A stretch of DNA of 6,375 nt from Atopobium sp. UBA6362 (GTDB lineage Bacteria > Actinomycetota > Coriobacteriia > Coriobacteriales > Atopobiaceae): positions 1-6,375 of the forward strand of contig DJRK01000137.1 of NCBI GenBank assembly GCA_002440065.1. The letters run 5' to 3'. Shown one piece after another: positions 5,753-6,375 of this stretch; within the stretch, counting starts at the first letter, position 1; each line of letters begins with the position of its first letter. The position numbers and the translations under genes are program-made. The notes below the pieces were generated by a model. That model did no database searches and had not been told where the DNA came from. It saw only the letters and a program-made list of their open reading frames with translations.

Positions 5753-5797
5753 TGCAAAATGGGACATCCCAGGCAGTTGGGATGTCCCATTTTGCAA
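5753..5797 (-). terminator. Outer palindrome 4: hairpin acting as a likely terminator of trpS
   Basis: Perfect 19-bp arms (5753-5771 and 5778-5796) with a six-base loop. On the minus strand it begins 19 bases after the trpS stop. A GGGACATCCCA stem is followed by ATTTTGCA, giving a short U-run in both directions. It should separate trpS from the nuclease-like gene downstream. Its 44-nt core is an inverted near copy of the hairpin at 4416-4459. Confidence 0.7.
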
Positions 5798-5815
5798 AGG
5801 GGCTATCGGATGGAG

Positions 5816-6375
5816 CTAGTAGACCATGCCCATGGCCTCGCGGACCTCGCAGAGGGTCTCGTGGGCTATCTTGTTTGCGCGGGCGTTGCCGTCGTGCAGG
5901 ACGTCCTTGATGTAGTCCATGTCCTGAAGGAGCTCCTGTCGCTTCTCGCGGATCTCGGCGAAGCGGGTGTTCACGGACTCGGTGACGACCTTCTTGAGCT
6001 GACCCGCGCCGCCCATGCCGATCTCGTCGGCGAGCTCCTTGGGGTCTCGCCCGGAGCAGATCCCTGCCGTGGTGAGAAGGGCGGAGACGCCGGGTCGGTT
6101 CTCGGGGTCGAACGTGATGTTGCGCTCGGAGTCGGTCTGCGCCTTCTTGATGAGCTTCGCCGTCTCCTCGGCGGTCATGGAAATGGCGATCGAGTTGCCA
6201 TAGGATTTGCTCATCTTGCGCCCGTCGAGGCCGGGAAGAAGCGGCGTGGACGTGAGAAGGCCCGTGACCTCGGGGAACACCTTGCCGTAGCGCTTGTTGA
6301 AGCGGCGGGCGATCTTGTTCGTGACCTCGATGTGGGGGAGCTGGTCGCGCCCGACCGGCACGATGTTGCCCTTGC
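5816..6375 (-). CDS. trpS: Tryptophanyl-tRNA synthetase, C-terminal part (5' end outside window)
   Basis: This class I aminoacyl-tRNA synthetase charges tRNA-Trp with tryptophan using ATP in the cytoplasm. The window shows 185 codons plus the TAG stop (5818-5816), a little over half of a usual protein of about 335 residues. Seen from the right edge: KGNIVPVGRDQLPHIEVTNK, the family's VPVG-DQ-H-E-T block lining the active site; then the KMSKS ATP-binding loop in GLDGRKMSKSYGN (KMSKS at 6217-6203); then the helical C-terminal region with TDSERNITFDPENRPGV. It ends in AMGMVY. The HIGH-like motif and the true start are beyond 6375; the GTG at 6361-6359 is an internal valine codon. TyrS is less likely because the VPVGRDQ-HIE-TN block is TrpS-like. 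Confidence 0.95.
   Translation of the reverse strand, partial: KGNIVPVGRDQLPHIEVTNKIARRFNKRYGKVFPEVTGLLTSTPLLPGLDGRKMSKSYGNSIAISMTAEETAKLIKKAQTDSERNITFDPENRPGVSALLTTAGICSGRDPKELADEIGMGGAGQLKKVVTESVNTRFAEIREKRQELLQDMDYIKDVLHDGNARANKIAHETLCEVREAMGMVY

Larger units (their letters stand above)
4416..5797. mobile_element. Candidate palindrome-bounded genetic unit carrying the nuclease-like gene
   Basis: Each end holds an outer and an inner palindrome arranged as an inverted compound repeat. The left end is 4416-4459, a 43-nt gap, then 4503-4544. The right end, read inverted, is 5797-5754, a 38-nt gap, then 5715-5674. The outer 44-mers agree at 41 positions when one is inverted, and all three differences are transitions in the loop. 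The single gene inside is less GC-rich than its neighbours. No transposase, integrase or target-site duplication is visible, so mobility is inferred from symmetry and base composition only. Alternatively, these are copies of a terminator-like repeat common in this genome. Confidence 0.4.

Noticed and set aside
4418..5795. CRISPR array
   Set aside because: The repeats are palindromic pairs in two clusters about 1.1 kb apart with a gene between them. There are no regular spacers and no cas genes.
4400..5810. Target-site duplication next to the outer palindromes
   Set aside because: The bases just outside (CTTTC on the left, AGGGG on the right) do not match directly, so there is no direct evidence of transposition.

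Overview
The window is GC-rich bacterial DNA holding five genes, two of them cut by the window edges. Protein sequences, strong AGGAGG-type ribosome binding sites and tight gene packing suggest a high-GC Gram-positive. My best guess is an actinobacterium of the Coriobacteriia type (Olsenella, Atopobium, Collinsella relatives). That is an inference from protein style, because no rRNA or other taxonomic marker is present.

Left part (1-3207, minus strand): a two-gene unit. Polyphosphate kinase (ppk1) comes first. Its stop codon shares one base (TAGTG) with the GTG start of a TRAM-domain, iron-sulfur 23S rRNA uracil-5-methyltransferase (RlmD type), whose catalytic C-terminal half lies beyond position 1. 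The methyltransferase frame starts with GTG and is open to the window edge, so it is easy to miss. It was checked codon by codon.

Positions 3208-3395 are a divergent promoter region. To its right, on the plus strand, is a complete ornithine carbamoyltransferase (3396-4391).

Right part (4416-5797): this is the unusual section. A visibly less GC-rich gene on the minus strand encodes a 326-residue protein with an AbiEi-antitoxin-like N-terminal region and a C-terminal DUF559-like PD-(D/E)XK nuclease-type domain. No toxin partner is seen. Four palindromes flank it, two on each side, all built on one plan: a 14-nt half-site GCAANNTNNGACAT, a gap of exactly 14 nt, and the inverted half-site. The two outer palindromes match at 41 of 44 positions when one is inverted. 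The two inner ones match at 26 of 28 half-site positions, also when inverted. The outer-to-inner gaps are similar (43 and 38 nt). The whole therefore looks like a 1.38-kb unit with compound inverted ends and a nuclease-like cargo gene. The outer palindromes also look like bidirectional terminators for the genes that abut them.

Far right (5816-6375, minus strand): the C-terminal part of tryptophanyl-tRNA synthetase (trpS) with its KMSKS loop. The rest lies beyond the window. The housekeeping genes (ppk1, rlmD, OTC, trpS) look ordinary. The candidate undescribed system is the palindrome-bounded nuclease-like gene between OTC and trpS.
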